A stretch of 64,000 bases of DNA from an uncultured Clostridia bacterium. GTDB lineage: Bacteria > Bacillota > Clostridia > Oscillospirales > Acutalibacteraceae. How positions within the stretch are numbered: position 1 is the first letter of the stretch; each line of letters opens with the position of its first letter. Location of the stretch: positions 26,492 through 90,491 of the forward strand of contig CALFTN010000089.1 of assembly GCA_937916395.1 (NCBI GenBank), written 5' to 3'. Below are positions 43,550 through 53,157 of the stretch, piece after piece. The translations under genes and the position numbers were made by a program. A model generated the notes under the pieces. It was not told the origin of the DNA and did no database searches. It was given only the letters and a program-made list of their open reading frames with translations.

Positions 43550-45019
43550 ATGAATAATGAAAAAGTAAATAGTGCAGAGAATAAAGAACTTGGCATTTCG
43601 CTTGATAAAAAGACGATTATTGCTATTATTTCTGCCCTTGTTATAATAATGGCATTTGTTGGTGTTCTTACACAGGTGTTGCCACGCGGTGAATATGACG
43701 TTGTTGTTGAAAATGGATATGAACAGATTGTTGACGGCACTTATAAGGAACTTGAAGATTATAAAATGCCTATATGGAAAATTCTGTTGGCACCAATACT
43801 TTGCTTTACGAGTAGCTATGCAGGAACTGGTATTTTAATCATAGCAATGGTAGTGCTAATCGGCGGCGCATTTTTAATTCTGGATAAATGTGGCGTTATG
43901 AAGTTTTTAATGGCAACACTCATTAAAAAATTCAGCAAACGAAAATACACCCTTATGGGAATTATAATTTTTGCTTGTATGGCATTAAGCTCTGTTGCTG
44001 GTGTATTAGAGGAATCTGTTACCTTGGTTCCTATTGCTGTGGCTGTATCACTTGCCCTTGGTTGGGATTCGCTAGTTGGTTTAGGACTCAGCCTTGTGTC
44101 AATAGCATGGGGCTTTACCGCTGCAACATTTAATCCATTTAATGTTGCAACTGTTCAGAAGCTTGCAGGCTTAGATGTTTTTTCAGGTCTTCCTTTAAGA
44201 TTAGTGGTATTTGCTGGTGTTTATGCAATTCTTTTTGCATTTCTTTTCTTGTATGCTAAAAGAATTGAGAAAAATCCACAGAAATCATTAGTTTATGAAT
44301 CAGACAAGGCGTTAAAAGAAAAATATAAAATTGAAGATATTGAAGCAGTGCTAAGTAACAAAGACACAAAAAAAGGTGCAAAGTCATTTCTTATTTGTAT
44401 GGTTATTGATATTGTGGCAATTATTATTGACTTTGCTTTGGATTTAGGTGGTGGACTTTCACTTCCTGCAATGGCAATACTTTTTACTTTGGGCGGTATT
44501 TTAGCAGGTTATTCAACTGGGCTTAAAGGCAAAGCGCTTTTCAAAAGCTTTATGAGTGGTGCTAAAACTATTGCTCCTGTAATTCCAGTTGTTATTTTTG
44601 TTGTTGCCATTTCTTATATTTTAAGCGAAGCAAAAATTATGCACACAATTCTTTTTTATGTTTATAACTTAATTCAGGGTGTGCCACCATTTGCTGCAAT
44701 AATATTGTTATTTTTGCTTATAGCTTTCCTTGAATTCTTCATTGGTAGCGGTACTGCAAAAGCATTTTTAATTATGCCACTTGTTGCACCACTTTCAGAT
44801 TTAGTTGGTATTACAAGACAATCCATTGTAACAACATTCTGTCTTGCAGATGGTTTTACAAACCTCTTGTATCCTACAAGTGGAATTATGATTATTGCAA
44901 TCGGTTTAGTTGGCGTTTCTTACGGTAAATGGCTCAAATGGAGCTGGAAATTGTTCTTTGCAGAATTTCTTTTCTCGGCTGCAACAATGCTTTTTATGGT
45001 TGCAACGAATTATAATTGA
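43550..45019 (+). CDS. YfcC/ArcD-type membrane carrier
   Basis: A 489-residue integral membrane protein with about 12 helices of the C4-dicarboxylate anaerobic carrier / YfcC clan, which includes basic amino-acid exchangers. Features: VLPRGEYDVVVENGYEQIVD after the first helix, IFACMALSSVAGVLEESVTL, FTAATFNPFNVATVQ, and the C-terminal FIGSGTAKAFLIMPLVAPLSD typical of the family. The ATG follows the LOR/SDH stop directly, so the two genes are co-translated. Probable substrate: an amino acid such as arginine, ornithine or lysine, inferred from the partner. Confidence 0.82.
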   Translation: MNNEKVNSAENKELGISLDKKTIIAIISALVIIMAFVGVLTQVLPRGEYDVVVENGYEQIVDGTYKELEDYKMPIWKILLAPILCFTSSYAGTGILIIAMVVLIGGAFLILDKCGVMKFLMATLIKKFSKRKYTLMGIIIFACMALSSVAGVLEESVTLVPIAVAVSLALGWDSLVGLGLSLVSIAWGFTAATFNPFNVATVQKLAGLDVFSGLPLRLVVFAGVYAILFAFLFLYAKRIEKNPQKSLVYESDKALKEKYKIEDIEAVLSNKDTKKGAKSFLICMVIDIVAIIIDFALDLGGGLSLPAMAILFTLGGILAGYSTGLKGKALFKSFMSGAKTIAPVIPVVIFVVAISYILSEAKIMHTILFYVYNLIQGVPPFAAIILLFLLIAFLEFFIGSGTAKAFLIMPLVAPLSDLVGITRQSIVTTFCLADGFTNLLYPTSGIMIIAIGLVGVSYGKWLKWSWKLFFAEFLFSAATMLFMVATNYN

Positions 45020-45035
45020 GCGATATAAATAACAA

Positions 45036-45064
45036 AAATCCGATAACTTCTAGTTATCGGATTT
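45036..45064. terminator. Bidirectional terminator between the carrier gene and the convergent GH3 gene
   Basis: AAATCCGATAACT/AGTTATCGGATTT, perfect 13-bp stem with TCT loop; T-tract on the plus strand, A-tract before it for the minus strand. Confidence 0.85.
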
Positions 45065-45069
45065 TTTTA

Positions 45070-47493
45070 TTACTTATCTAATTTTAAACAGAGATTTAAT
45101 ACATTTTTTGCAGTTCTCTGCATTTCGCCAAGTGTGATACCGTTTTCTTTTTTGTAAGTTTCAAGAAGTGAACCATCTGGCTTTTTTCTGCCTGAACGTT
45201 TACCACCTGGCATTAAAACATCGACACCAGCTCTTACTCTGTAAGCGTTATCTCTCAACTGTGGAAACTCGTGACTATTTGCACTTCGCATCCACCAGTC
45301 AGTCATAATGTTGCCCTCGTAACCCCATTCGTTTCTTAAAATCATAGTGCAGAGCTCGTAATGATAATGTCCCCACACACCATTTATTTTATTGTAAGAA
45401 GTCATTATGTTGAGCGGTTTTGCTTCTTTTACACAGATTTCGAAGCCTTTCAAATAAATCTCTCTCAATGCTCTTTCTGAAACACGTGAATCGTTATAGG
45501 TTCGGTTAGTTTCCTGGTTGTTGCATGCAAAATGCTTTGGACAAGCCGAGACGCCAGCACTCTGAACTCCTAGTACTACGGCACTTGCTATTTTTCCGCT
45601 GATAACAGGGTCTTCTGAGAAATACTCAAAGTTTCTGCCACAAAGCATACTTCTGTGAATATTCATTCCGGGAGCTAAAAGAACATCAGAGCCCTTTTCT
45701 TTCATTTCATTGCCTATAAGTGTGTAAAGCTCTTTAATTAAATCTGTGTTCCAACTACAGGCCAAAGCAGTACCGTTAGGAAGAAGCGAACAACATGAAC
45801 GAATTCTTATACCAGAAGGGCCATCGGTAGTAACAACTGCCGGTACTTTTTTTGCACGAAGACTTTGGGTAATTCCTCCGAATGCACCAGCGTTACCTTT
45901 GTTGCCTAACGGACTATCCATGGTGTAATGACCATGTGAAAGAGCCTCTAAGTCAGTAGTACTTAATTGAGCAATAAATTCATCGAGTGTATTTTTGCCT
46001 GATTTTACGTCAGTCAATTTAATTCCCTTATCGCCAGTATATTCAATTTCATCAGGCAGGTTTTTTAGTATGATATCTCGTAAATTTGTTGTGGCAAGTG
46101 GAGCGTTTTCTAATTCTTCTATTAATTCTCCACTTTTATTTTTAGAAGCAATTATTCTCTGGAATTTATTTTTAGGAGCACAAATCTCACTTAAAGTGTT
46201 GATAACTCTGGTGTTTTCAAGTGTAAAGCTCCAAACATTTACAGCGTCGCGGACGTTGTTTCCTACAAAAATATTGTAAATTCCACTCTCTAATATATAA
46301 CATGATTTATTTCCTGTTTTACCACTGTCATCGTAAGAAGAACAGTAATAAAGAGGAAATGTAATAGTAATAATTTCACTTTCTTCAGGAGATAATTCTC
46401 TTGTTTTAGTAAAGCCGACTAATACTTTTTCTGCCTTACCTAATTTGCCTTGAGGAGCATTAACATAAACTTCTACAACATCTTTACATTTAAAATTCCC
46501 TGTGTTTGTAACCTTGACCTGTAAAGTAATTTCGTCATCGTTTTGCTCTGCGTTTAAAAATTCTTGTTTGAAGGTTGTGTAGGTAAGACCAAAACCAAAC
46601 GGATATAAAACTTTTTCTTTGTTGAAGGTTTCAAAATATCTATAACCAACAAAAATATCTTCAACATAATTTGTGTAATCTTTATAACCAAAGTTTTCGC
46701 TACATGGGTAGTCTTCGTAATTATAAGCGATTGTGTCGGTTAATTTACCGCTAGGGGAATTTTCGCCTAAAAGCATTTTCGCAACAGAATTGCCACTTTC
46801 CATACCACCTTGCCAACACATAAGAATTGCAAGGTCGCTGTCAATTAAATTAATATCATAAAGACTTATAACGTTACCTGTGTTGAGTAAAATAGCAGTC
46901 TTTTTAAAGTGCTTTGTTACGTTTAAAATAAGCCTTTTTTCATCTTCTGTGAGTAAGTAACTGCCTTCCTTTAAATAGTTTTCTCTGTCTTCACCAGCAG
47001 AACGTCCTATTATAACAACAGCACATTCTGAGTCTTTACTGAAATTTTTAATTTCCTCTTCTGTAATCGGCATTTCGTTATAATAATGTGGCCAATGTCC
47101 CCAGAAGCCGTGGTCAGGTGGATTTTTTTCGCACCATGATTTATATTTTTCTTTTAACGGCTCGTTTAAATTTGCCTGTAAATTTTCTAAACCCTCAATA
47201 AGATTTATAGTATATGGTTTTATGACATCGCCACCTGAACCATAGCCAACGTAAAACCAGTCATACTGACATCTGCCAAAAACTGATATTTTATCTGTTT
47301 TTTTGAATGGTAAAACATCATCATTTCTTAAAAGTACCGACCCTTCAATTCCTGCTTTACATATAAGCTCTGGTGCGCCATCAGTAACAGTTTTAGGAAT
47401 ATCGCTTGTGTTACCGGCTTCATTTTGTGCAATGCTGTTTATGGCTTTGCCAATGATGTTATAAACCTTTCTCTTTGCTTGTTCTAGATTCAT
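45070..47493 (-). CDS. Circularly permuted GH3 beta-glucosidase-type enzyme
   Basis: An 807-residue cytoplasmic GH3 enzyme with reversed domain order. The GH3 C-terminal-type domain comes first (SVLLRNDDVLPFKKTDKI at about 52-69, with CAVVIIGRSAGEDRENY), then a fibronectin-III-like domain (VTNTGNFKCKDVVEVYV, about 335-350). The GH3 barrel comes last (VVTTDGPSGIRI, KHFACNNQETNRT, REIYLKGFEICVKEA, and the nucleophile Asp in NIMTDWWM). This order is known from Ruminococcus and Butyrivibrio beta-glucosidases. No signal peptide. It likely cleaves imported beta-linked oligosaccharides. Confidence 0.88.
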   Translation of the reverse strand: MNLEQAKRKVYNIIGKAINSIAQNEAGNTSDIPKTVTDGAPELICKAGIEGSVLLRNDDVLPFKKTDKISVFGRCQYDWFYVGYGSGGDVIKPYTINLIEGLENLQANLNEPLKEKYKSWCEKNPPDHGFWGHWPHYYNEMPITEEEIKNFSKDSECAVVIIGRSAGEDRENYLKEGSYLLTEDEKRLILNVTKHFKKTAILLNTGNVISLYDINLIDSDLAILMCWQGGMESGNSVAKMLLGENSPSGKLTDTIAYNYEDYPCSENFGYKDYTNYVEDIFVGYRYFETFNKEKVLYPFGFGLTYTTFKQEFLNAEQNDDEITLQVKVTNTGNFKCKDVVEVYVNAPQGKLGKAEKVLVGFTKTRELSPEESEIITITFPLYYCSSYDDSGKTGNKSCYILESGIYNIFVGNNVRDAVNVWSFTLENTRVINTLSEICAPKNKFQRIIASKNKSGELIEELENAPLATTNLRDIILKNLPDEIEYTGDKGIKLTDVKSGKNTLDEFIAQLSTTDLEALSHGHYTMDSPLGNKGNAGAFGGITQSLRAKKVPAVVTTDGPSGIRIRSCCSLLPNGTALACSWNTDLIKELYTLIGNEMKEKGSDVLLAPGMNIHRSMLCGRNFEYFSEDPVISGKIASAVVLGVQSAGVSACPKHFACNNQETNRTYNDSRVSERALREIYLKGFEICVKEAKPLNIMTSYNKINGVWGHYHYELCTMILRNEWGYEGNIMTDWWMRSANSHEFPQLRDNAYRVRAGVDVLMPGGKRSGRKKPDGSLLETYKKENGITLGEMQRTAKNVLNLCLKLDK

Positions 47494-47523
47494 TGTTTAC
47501 ACCCCTTTATGTTGCTAATAATT

Positions 47524-47552
47524 ATTATACTGTGAAAATAATGTTTGGTCAA
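47524..47552 (-). promoter_or_regulatory. Promoter of the permuted GH3 gene
   Basis: Minus strand TTGACC (47547-47552), 17 nt, TATAAT (47524-47529), with AAGGGGTG before the start at 47493. Confidence 0.8.
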
Positions 47553-47622
47553 TGCTTTCTATTGAATATAAAAAACACCCTCGTAGTGATCACCGTGTTT
47601 ATTTTATAACACTAACTACATC

Positions 47623-47651
47623 TTGACAATTACGCTTTTTATCGTTAATAT
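47623..47651 (+). promoter_or_regulatory. Probable promoter of the zinc/membrane protein gene
   Basis: TTGACA (47623-47628), 17 nt, TAATAT (47646-47651), 68 bp upstream of ATG 47719. Confidence 0.55.
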
Positions 47652-47718
47652 ATATGGTGTATGCAAAATTTGTCGATTTGTGTATACTAAGGGTATATTG
47701 AAAATAGGAGAGATAATC

Positions 47719-48663
47719 ATGGTACAAAAATTTATTAAAAACATTGCAAATGAAAATGGCATGAAACTCACAAAAAGTGTAGCTTATGGAGCGGTAAATG
47801 GCTATATGGTAACTGTTAAAGGTGGTTATGAAACTTCAACAATTACTTTTTCAGGTGCTTTTACTGATGAATGTGCAAAAAAAATATCTGCAGTTCTCAG
47901 TAGCAAAGAATTCATTAAAGAACACCATGTGATGAAATACAGAGTATCACGTGAAAGTGTAACTGCTGAATTCCAGAATACCTTTAACACCGAAAAGAAG
48001 ATGAAGGGATTTATTAAAGCTTTTCCTGATGTTATGAAAGAATGTGGCGTTATTGGTGACGGCTTCTGTACAGCTTGTGGCAACACAATAGAAGCAGGTC
48101 AAGAAAGTAACGTGGTTCTTATTAATGGCGTTGCACATCGTGTACACGCTGGTTGTACAAGCTCGCTTAATGAACGTGCAGATGTTGAACAGGCAAAACA
48201 TGAAACAGAAGAAAAGCATTTAGGTAAAGGCGTGTTAGGTGCGTTTTTGGGTGCTGTTATTGGTGGTATTGTCTGGGCTGTAGCTTACTATATGGGCTGG
48301 TTCTTCTCTGTTATAGGTGCACTCATAGGACTTTTAGCAACCAAAGGATATGAAAAATTAGGTGGTAAGGTTTGTAAGGCTAAGGTAGCTGTTATATTAC
48401 TTGCAACTGTGTTTGGTGCTATATTCGGTCAGGTAATGGGTGATTTTGCTTCAATTTATGTTACATATATACCAGAAGGCTATGCTTTAATGGATATTCC
48501 GTTTATTTACGCTTATTATCTTAACGATGCAGAATTTTTAAGATTGACATTAGCAGATTTCGCAATTGGTTTGATTTTTGCACTTGCTGGTGCGGCTGGT
48601 ATTTTGGTGAAAACTTCTAGAGAAAATAAAGAAGCAGCACTCAGAACTGAAGTGCTTGAGTGA
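47719..48663 (+). CDS. Membrane protein with cysteine-pair (zinc-type) middle, paralog 1
   Basis: A 314-residue protein. Residues 1-125 form a soluble domain of unknown type (KFIKNIANENGMKLTKSVAY). A short zinc-ribbon-like element follows (CTACGNTIEAG, then VAHRVHAGC, about 128-157). The C-terminal 140 residues hold about four membrane helices (GVLGAFLGAVIGGIVWAVAY). Start ATG 47719 with AGGAG; the longer frame from 47623 starts in the promoter. Paralog 2 follows after a terminator. Family and function unknown to me; the Cys/His cluster facing the membrane region suggests metal-dependent folding or regulation. Confidence 0.65.
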   Translation: MVQKFIKNIANENGMKLTKSVAYGAVNGYMVTVKGGYETSTITFSGAFTDECAKKISAVLSSKEFIKEHHVMKYRVSRESVTAEFQNTFNTEKKMKGFIKAFPDVMKECGVIGDGFCTACGNTIEAGQESNVVLINGVAHRVHAGCTSSLNERADVEQAKHETEEKHLGKGVLGAFLGAVIGGIVWAVAYYMGWFFSVIGALIGLLATKGYEKLGGKVCKAKVAVILLATVFGAIFGQVMGDFASIYVTYIPEGYALMDIPFIYAYYLNDAEFLRLTLADFAIGLIFALAGAAGILVKTSRENKEAALRTEVLE

Positions 48664-48680
48664 TTGTTTAAAATATATAA

Positions 48681-48718
48681 AACAACCTGTCGATTTTCAA
48701 GTAAATTGACAGGTTGTT
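48681..48718 (+). terminator. Terminator between the two paralogs
   Basis: AACAACCTGTC/GACAGGTTGTT, 11-bp stem with a partly paired 16-nt loop, followed by TTTTATT. Confidence 0.8.
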
Positions 48719-48774
48719 TTTTATTGTAAGGAATTGTCTATTGTGGTAGAATAAAAGAAAAAGGGGAGTTTTTT

Positions 48775-49794
48775 ATGTTGTTTGTAATGCCTGACCTTAA
48801 AAAATTCGCAAAAGAAAAAGGAATGACTATTTCAAAAACCTTTGTTTATGGAGAATATGATGGTTATATGCTTTGCATTGCCGAAGGGTATGGTATAAAA
48901 TTTCTCTCAATTTCTTGTAAAATTAACGATAACGAAAATATTTTAAAGTTTTTTGAAGAAACGAATTTTTCTAAAAAGTTTCATATAGAAAAATATAAAA
49001 TAACTGAACAGGGAATACAATTATTTTTCTTTGAGCCTTTAACTGCTTTACCGAAACTAAAAAGGTTTTTGAATGATTTTATTCCTTTGTTGAAAGAAAA
49101 TGGAGTAAGTGGTACCCAGATATGTGCTGAGTGTTCACAAGCTATTAACGATAAAGAAACTAAACTTGTAATGAAAAATGGCTTTGTTCATAGAGTTCAT
49201 AACGATTGCAGTCAGAAATTATTAGATAAAGTTGTAGAAATAAAAGAAAAACCAAAAGAAAAGAATAATGTGATTCGTGGCACAATAGGTTCGTTGATGT
49301 GTGCAATATTAGGTGGAATTGTTTTTTGGTTTGCAACTCTTGTAATTGCACCAAAAATAGATGAATACATAGATATTTTTTTGATTATATTACTTCTTGT
49401 GGGAATTGCAATTTTTACAGGTTTGGCAATGTTTAAGAGCTATCATTTGTTTGGTGGTAAGGTTTGTAAAACTGAATTTGTTTCTTTGAGCGTTGGCGCA
49501 GTGTTGGGTTACATAATAGGGTATCCGTTAAAGAGTTTTTTGCACATTTTGTTTTTAACACCAGTGTATTTTATTAAAAAGGATTTATCATTTGAAATAA
49601 AAGCTTTATGTTCAAAATTTGTTGAAGTTACAATAAGTTTCTTTAGGGAAGATAGGCTTTATACAGAGCCGATTTTTTGGGTATTTGTTGGTTTAGCTGC
49701 GATATTTACATTTGCTGGATTTATCGATAGTGTTTTAGCATCGTACTTAATGTTAGATTTAAAGTTGTTAAAAGTTTCAAAAATTCTTGAATGA
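48775..49794 (+). CDS. Membrane protein with cysteine-pair (zinc-type) middle, paralog 2
   Basis: A 339-residue paralog of the protein at 47719 with the same layout: soluble domain (LKKFAKEKGMTISKTFVYGE), cysteine pair and His-Cys (CAECSQAINDKETK, FVHRVHNDC, about 122-150), then about four membrane helices (TIGSLMCAILGGIVFWFATL). The segment FGGKVCKTE matches LGGKVCKAK of paralog 1. Overall similarity is moderate, so the duplication is old. AGGGGAG before the ATG. Function unknown. Confidence 0.65.
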   Translation: MLFVMPDLKKFAKEKGMTISKTFVYGEYDGYMLCIAEGYGIKFLSISCKINDNENILKFFEETNFSKKFHIEKYKITEQGIQLFFFEPLTALPKLKRFLNDFIPLLKENGVSGTQICAECSQAINDKETKLVMKNGFVHRVHNDCSQKLLDKVVEIKEKPKEKNNVIRGTIGSLMCAILGGIVFWFATLVIAPKIDEYIDIFLIILLLVGIAIFTGLAMFKSYHLFGGKVCKTEFVSLSVGAVLGYIIGYPLKSFLHILFLTPVYFIKKDLSFEIKALCSKFVEVTISFFREDRLYTEPIFWVFVGLAAIFTFAGFIDSVLASYLMLDLKLLKVSKILE

Positions 49795-49853
49795 CAGTAA
49801 TTGTTACAATTATTCATTGTTGATTTTTAGTGAATAATAGAATAATACAAAAC

Positions 49854-49883
49854 AAAATCCGTTCACGCTTGTGAACGGATTTT
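49854..49883. terminator. Bidirectional terminator between paralog 2 and tRNA-Thr
   Basis: AAAATCCGTTCAC/GTGAACGGATTTT, perfect 13-bp stem, 4-nt loop; T-tract on plus (GTTTT), and it ends the minus-strand tRNA transcript. Confidence 0.85.
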
Positions 49884-49887
49884 GTTT

Positions 49888-49963
<76 letters not shown>

Positions 49964-50203
49964 ACAATATACAATTGCAAAAACATTATACATATATGAG
50001 TGCTCGTTGTCAAGAGTTTTGTTGGTTTTGAATGTTAAAATATTGTTCTGAAATCGTGTTGAAATTTGTGAAAGATTTTGCAAAAAAACATCGATTTTTT
50101 TGTTTAACGCTATTCCATTTTTTATATCTTTATGTTATACTATATTTTAATTGTATACTATGGATAACTGTGTATTTACATCTTTTGTTAAAGGAGATTT
50201 GAA

Positions 50204-50968
50204 ATGGCAAAAATTATTTCTATTGTTAACCAGAAGGGTGGCGTAGGTAAGACTACAAGTGCCGTAAACTTAGTGGCAGCTTTAGGTGCTATGGGTAAAA
50301 AGGTTTTGCTTATAGATATTGACCCACAGGGTAATACAACAAGCGGTTACGGTATTCAGCGTAAAGGTCTTACTGCTACTTCTTATGAGCTTTTAATAAA
50401 TTCAACTGAAGCTAAAAATGCAGTAATTGAAACTAAATATCAGGGTGTTGACATTATTCCGTCAAATATGAATTTGGCTGGTGCAGAGCTCGAAATGGCT
50501 TCGCTCGAAGGCAGAGAATCATTACTCAAAAAGGCTATTGCTCCTATTCAGGAAAATTACGATTTTGTTTTCTTTGATTGCCCACCATCTCTTGGTTTAA
50601 TTACACTTAATGCACTTACAGCTTCAGATACTTTTATTGTTCCTATTCAATGTGAATATTATGCTCTTGAGGGTCTTTCACAGCTTATGTCAACTGTAAG
50701 AACAATTAAAAGACTTTACAATGAATACTTAGAGCTTGAGGGCGTTTTGCTTACGATGTATGACGGTAGACTTAATTTAACTCAGCAGGTTGTAGATGAG
50801 GTTAAAAACTTCTTCCCTAAAAAAGTTTATGCTACAGTTATTCCGAGAAACGTCCGTCTTTCAGAAGCACCATCTTTTGGTGAACCAGTTCTTTATTATG
50901 ACCGCGGTTCAAAAGGTGCTGAAAGCTACAATAATTTAGCAGAAGAATTTTTAAAGATGCAAAAATAA
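50204..50968 (+). CDS. parA: Chromosome partitioning ATPase ParA/Soj
   Basis: A 254-residue ParA/Soj ATPase. It has the deviant Walker A KGGVGKTTSAVN (10-21), LLIDIDPQGNTTSG (about 35-48), the Walker B-like FVFFDCPPSLGLITLNAL, and RNVRLSEAPSFGEPV near the C-terminus, a Soj hallmark. It binds DNA non-specifically and, with ParB, separates replicated origins. AAAGGAG upstream. parB starts 12 nt downstream. The ParA-ParB-SerRS order suggests proximity to oriC. Confidence 0.93.
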   Translation: MAKIISIVNQKGGVGKTTSAVNLVAALGAMGKKVLLIDIDPQGNTTSGYGIQRKGLTATSYELLINSTEAKNAVIETKYQGVDIIPSNMNLAGAELEMASLEGRESLLKKAIAPIQENYDFVFFDCPPSLGLITLNALTASDTFIVPIQCEYYALEGLSQLMSTVRTIKRLYNEYLELEGVLLTMYDGRLNLTQQVVDEVKNFFPKKVYATVIPRNVRLSEAPSFGEPVLYYDRGSKGAESYNNLAEEFLKMQK

Positions 50969-50980
50969 GGAGTATCATAT

Positions 50981-51835
50981 ATGGCAAAGAAAACAGGTTT
51001 AGGTAAGGGGCTTAGTGAGCTTTTTATAGATAATGCTACAGAAGAACTTGGTTCTTCAAGTGCAGTTAAATTAAAACTTTCTGAAATTGAACCTAACAAA
51101 AATCAACCAAGAAAAAACTTTGATGAAGAAGCCCTGGCAGAGCTTTCACATAGTATTGAGCTTCACGGTGTGCTTCAACCACTTGTAGTTCGTCCAATGC
51201 CAGATGGGAGCTACCAGTTAGTCGCTGGTGAAAGACGCTGGCGTGCTTCTCGTATGGCAGGTCTTACTGAAGTACCTGTTGTTATAAAAGAATTAACAGA
51301 TGCACAAGTAGCAGAGATTGCTTTGGTAGAAAATTTACAGCGTGAAGATTTAGACCCTATAGAAGAAGCTTTAGGTTACAAGGAACTCGCTGAAAGGTTT
51401 GATTACACACAAGAAGAAATTTCAAATCTTGTTGGTGCATCACGTCCTGCAATTGCAAATGCGTTAAGGCTTTTAACATTACCAGAAGAAATTATAAAAA
51501 TGGTTTCAGAGAAAGAGCTCTCAGCAGGTCACGCAAGAGCACTTCTTACATTAGAGGATGATAAATCAAAAATTGAACTTGCAAAGTTTGTAATAAAAGA
51601 AGATATTTCTGTAAGAGAAACAGAAAGACTCGCAAGAAAGCAAATAAAAACAGAACCTACGGGTAAAAAGACAAAAAAGAGAAATCCTTATTATGATGAA
51701 GTTGAGCTTGCTTTAAGCGATGTTTTACAAAGAAAAGTAAGAGTTACCAAATCAACTAAAAAAGGTGCTATTGAAATTGAATTCTTCGATGACGACGATT
51801 TGAAGAAGCTTATTAAAATTTTTGATAATGAATAA
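50981..51835 (+). CDS. parB: Chromosome partitioning protein ParB/Spo0J
   Basis: A 284-residue ParB. It opens with GLGKGLSELF, then EPNKNQPRKNFDEEALAEL, the CTP-binding box GERRWRASRMAGL (about 85-97), ALVENLQREDLDPIEEALGY, a helix-turn-helix at about 135-165 (TQEEISNLVGASRPAIANAL), and a C-terminal dimer domain. It loads at parS and slides as a CTP-dependent clamp. I saw no parS site in the window. Same operon as parA. Confidence 0.93.
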   Translation: MAKKTGLGKGLSELFIDNATEELGSSSAVKLKLSEIEPNKNQPRKNFDEEALAELSHSIELHGVLQPLVVRPMPDGSYQLVAGERRWRASRMAGLTEVPVVIKELTDAQVAEIALVENLQREDLDPIEEALGYKELAERFDYTQEEISNLVGASRPAIANALRLLTLPEEIIKMVSEKELSAGHARALLTLEDDKSKIELAKFVIKEDISVRETERLARKQIKTEPTGKKTKKRNPYYDEVELALSDVLQRKVRVTKSTKKGAIEIEFFDDDDLKKLIKIFDNE

Positions 51836-51856
51836 GAATTAAGGTAGGGTATATTT

Positions 51857-53146
51857 ATGATAGATATTAAATTTTTAAGAGAAAATCCAGAAATAGTAAA
51901 AGAGAATATAAAAAAGAAATTTCAGGATAAAAAACTTCCTTTGGTAGATGAGGTTATTGAGCTTGACAAAGAAAGCAGAGCTGTAAAAGGTGAGGCTGAT
52001 GATTTAAGAGCATTAAGAAACAAAAACAGCAAAATGATTGGTGCTCTTATGGGTCAAGGCAAAAAAGAAGAAGCAGAAGAAATGAAAAAACAAGTTTCTG
52101 AAGCTGCACAAAAACTTGCTGAGTTAGAAGAAAAAGAAGCTGAACTTTCTAAAAAAGTTAATGATATTATGATGGTTATTCCTAATATTATTGATGAGAG
52201 CGTACCAATTGGTAAAGATGACAGTGAAAATGTTGAACTTGAAAAATTTGGCGAACCAATAGTTCCTGATTTTGAAATTCCATATCATAGAGAAATTATG
52301 GAAACATTTGATGGTATTGATTTGGATAGCGCTGGTAGAGTTGCAGGTAACGGCTTCTACTATCTCTCAGGTGATATTGCTCGTCTTCACTCTGCAGTTA
52401 TTTCTTATGCAAGAGACTTTATGATTGACAGAGGCTTCACTTATTACATTCCACCATTTATGATTAGAAGCGATGTTGTTACTGGTGTTATGAGCTTCGC
52501 TGAAATGGAAGCTATGATGTATAAAATTGAGGGCGAAGACCTTTACCTTATCGGTACAAGTGAACACTCAATGATTGGTAAATTTATTGACCAGATTATC
52601 CCAGAAGAAAAACTTCCACAAACACTTACAAGTTATTCACCTTGCTTCAGAAAAGAAAAGGGTGCTCATGGTATTGAAGAACGTGGTGTTTATAGAATTC
52701 ATCAGTTTGAAAAGCAAGAAATGGTTGTTGTTTGTAAACCAGAAGAGAGTCCAAAATGGTTCACAAATCTCTGGAAAAATACAGTAGACCTTTTCCGTTC
52801 ACTTGATATTCCAGTAAGAACACTTGAATGTTGTTCAGGCGACCTTGCAGACTTAAAGGTCAAATCTATAGACGTTGAGGCTTGGAGCCCACGTCAGCAA
52901 AAATATTTTGAAGTAGGTTCTTGCTCAAATCTTTCAGATGCACAGGCAAGAAGACTTAAAATCCGTGTGAATGGTAAAGATGGCAAATACTTCCCACACA
53001 CACTTAACAACACAGTTGTTGCTCCACCAAGAATGTTAATTGCATTCCTTGAAAACAATCTTAATGAAGATGGAACAGTAAATATTCCTGTAGCATTAAG
53101 ACCATATATGGGTGGCAAGGAAAAACTTATTCCAACTAATAAATAA
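51857..53146 (+). CDS. serS: Seryl-tRNA synthetase
   Basis: A 429-residue class II aminoacyl-tRNA synthetase. The N-terminal coiled-coil tRNA-binding arm (about 30-105) is followed by the catalytic domain: LIGTSEHSMIG, motif 2 CFRKEKGAHGIEERGVYRIH and motif 3 PRMLIAFLENN, ending LRPYMGGKEKLIP. Compared with the usual bacterial SerRS, motif 2 (KEKGAHGIEERGV) and motif 3 (NNTVVAPPRMLIAFLEN) are of a variant type, still keeping the class II arginines. It charges tRNA-Ser. 21 nt after parB and 11 nt before rlmB, so probably one operon. Confidence 0.9.
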   Translation: MIDIKFLRENPEIVKENIKKKFQDKKLPLVDEVIELDKESRAVKGEADDLRALRNKNSKMIGALMGQGKKEEAEEMKKQVSEAAQKLAELEEKEAELSKKVNDIMMVIPNIIDESVPIGKDDSENVELEKFGEPIVPDFEIPYHREIMETFDGIDLDSAGRVAGNGFYYLSGDIARLHSAVISYARDFMIDRGFTYYIPPFMIRSDVVTGVMSFAEMEAMMYKIEGEDLYLIGTSEHSMIGKFIDQIIPEEKLPQTLTSYSPCFRKEKGAHGIEERGVYRIHQFEKQEMVVVCKPEESPKWFTNLWKNTVDLFRSLDIPVRTLECCSGDLADLKVKSIDVEAWSPRQQKYFEVGSCSNLSDAQARRLKIRVNGKDGKYFPHTLNNTVVAPPRMLIAFLENNLNEDGTVNIPVALRPYMGGKEKLIPTNK

Positions 53147-53157
53147 GGATAACAAAA

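Noticed and set aside
47575..47612. Terminator hairpin before the 47719 gene
   Set aside because: AAACAC/GTGTTT pairing is short and the inner bases pair poorly; not convincing.
50100..50203. parS site near parAB
   Set aside because: No sequence close to the usual 16-bp palindrome found here or elsewhere in the window.
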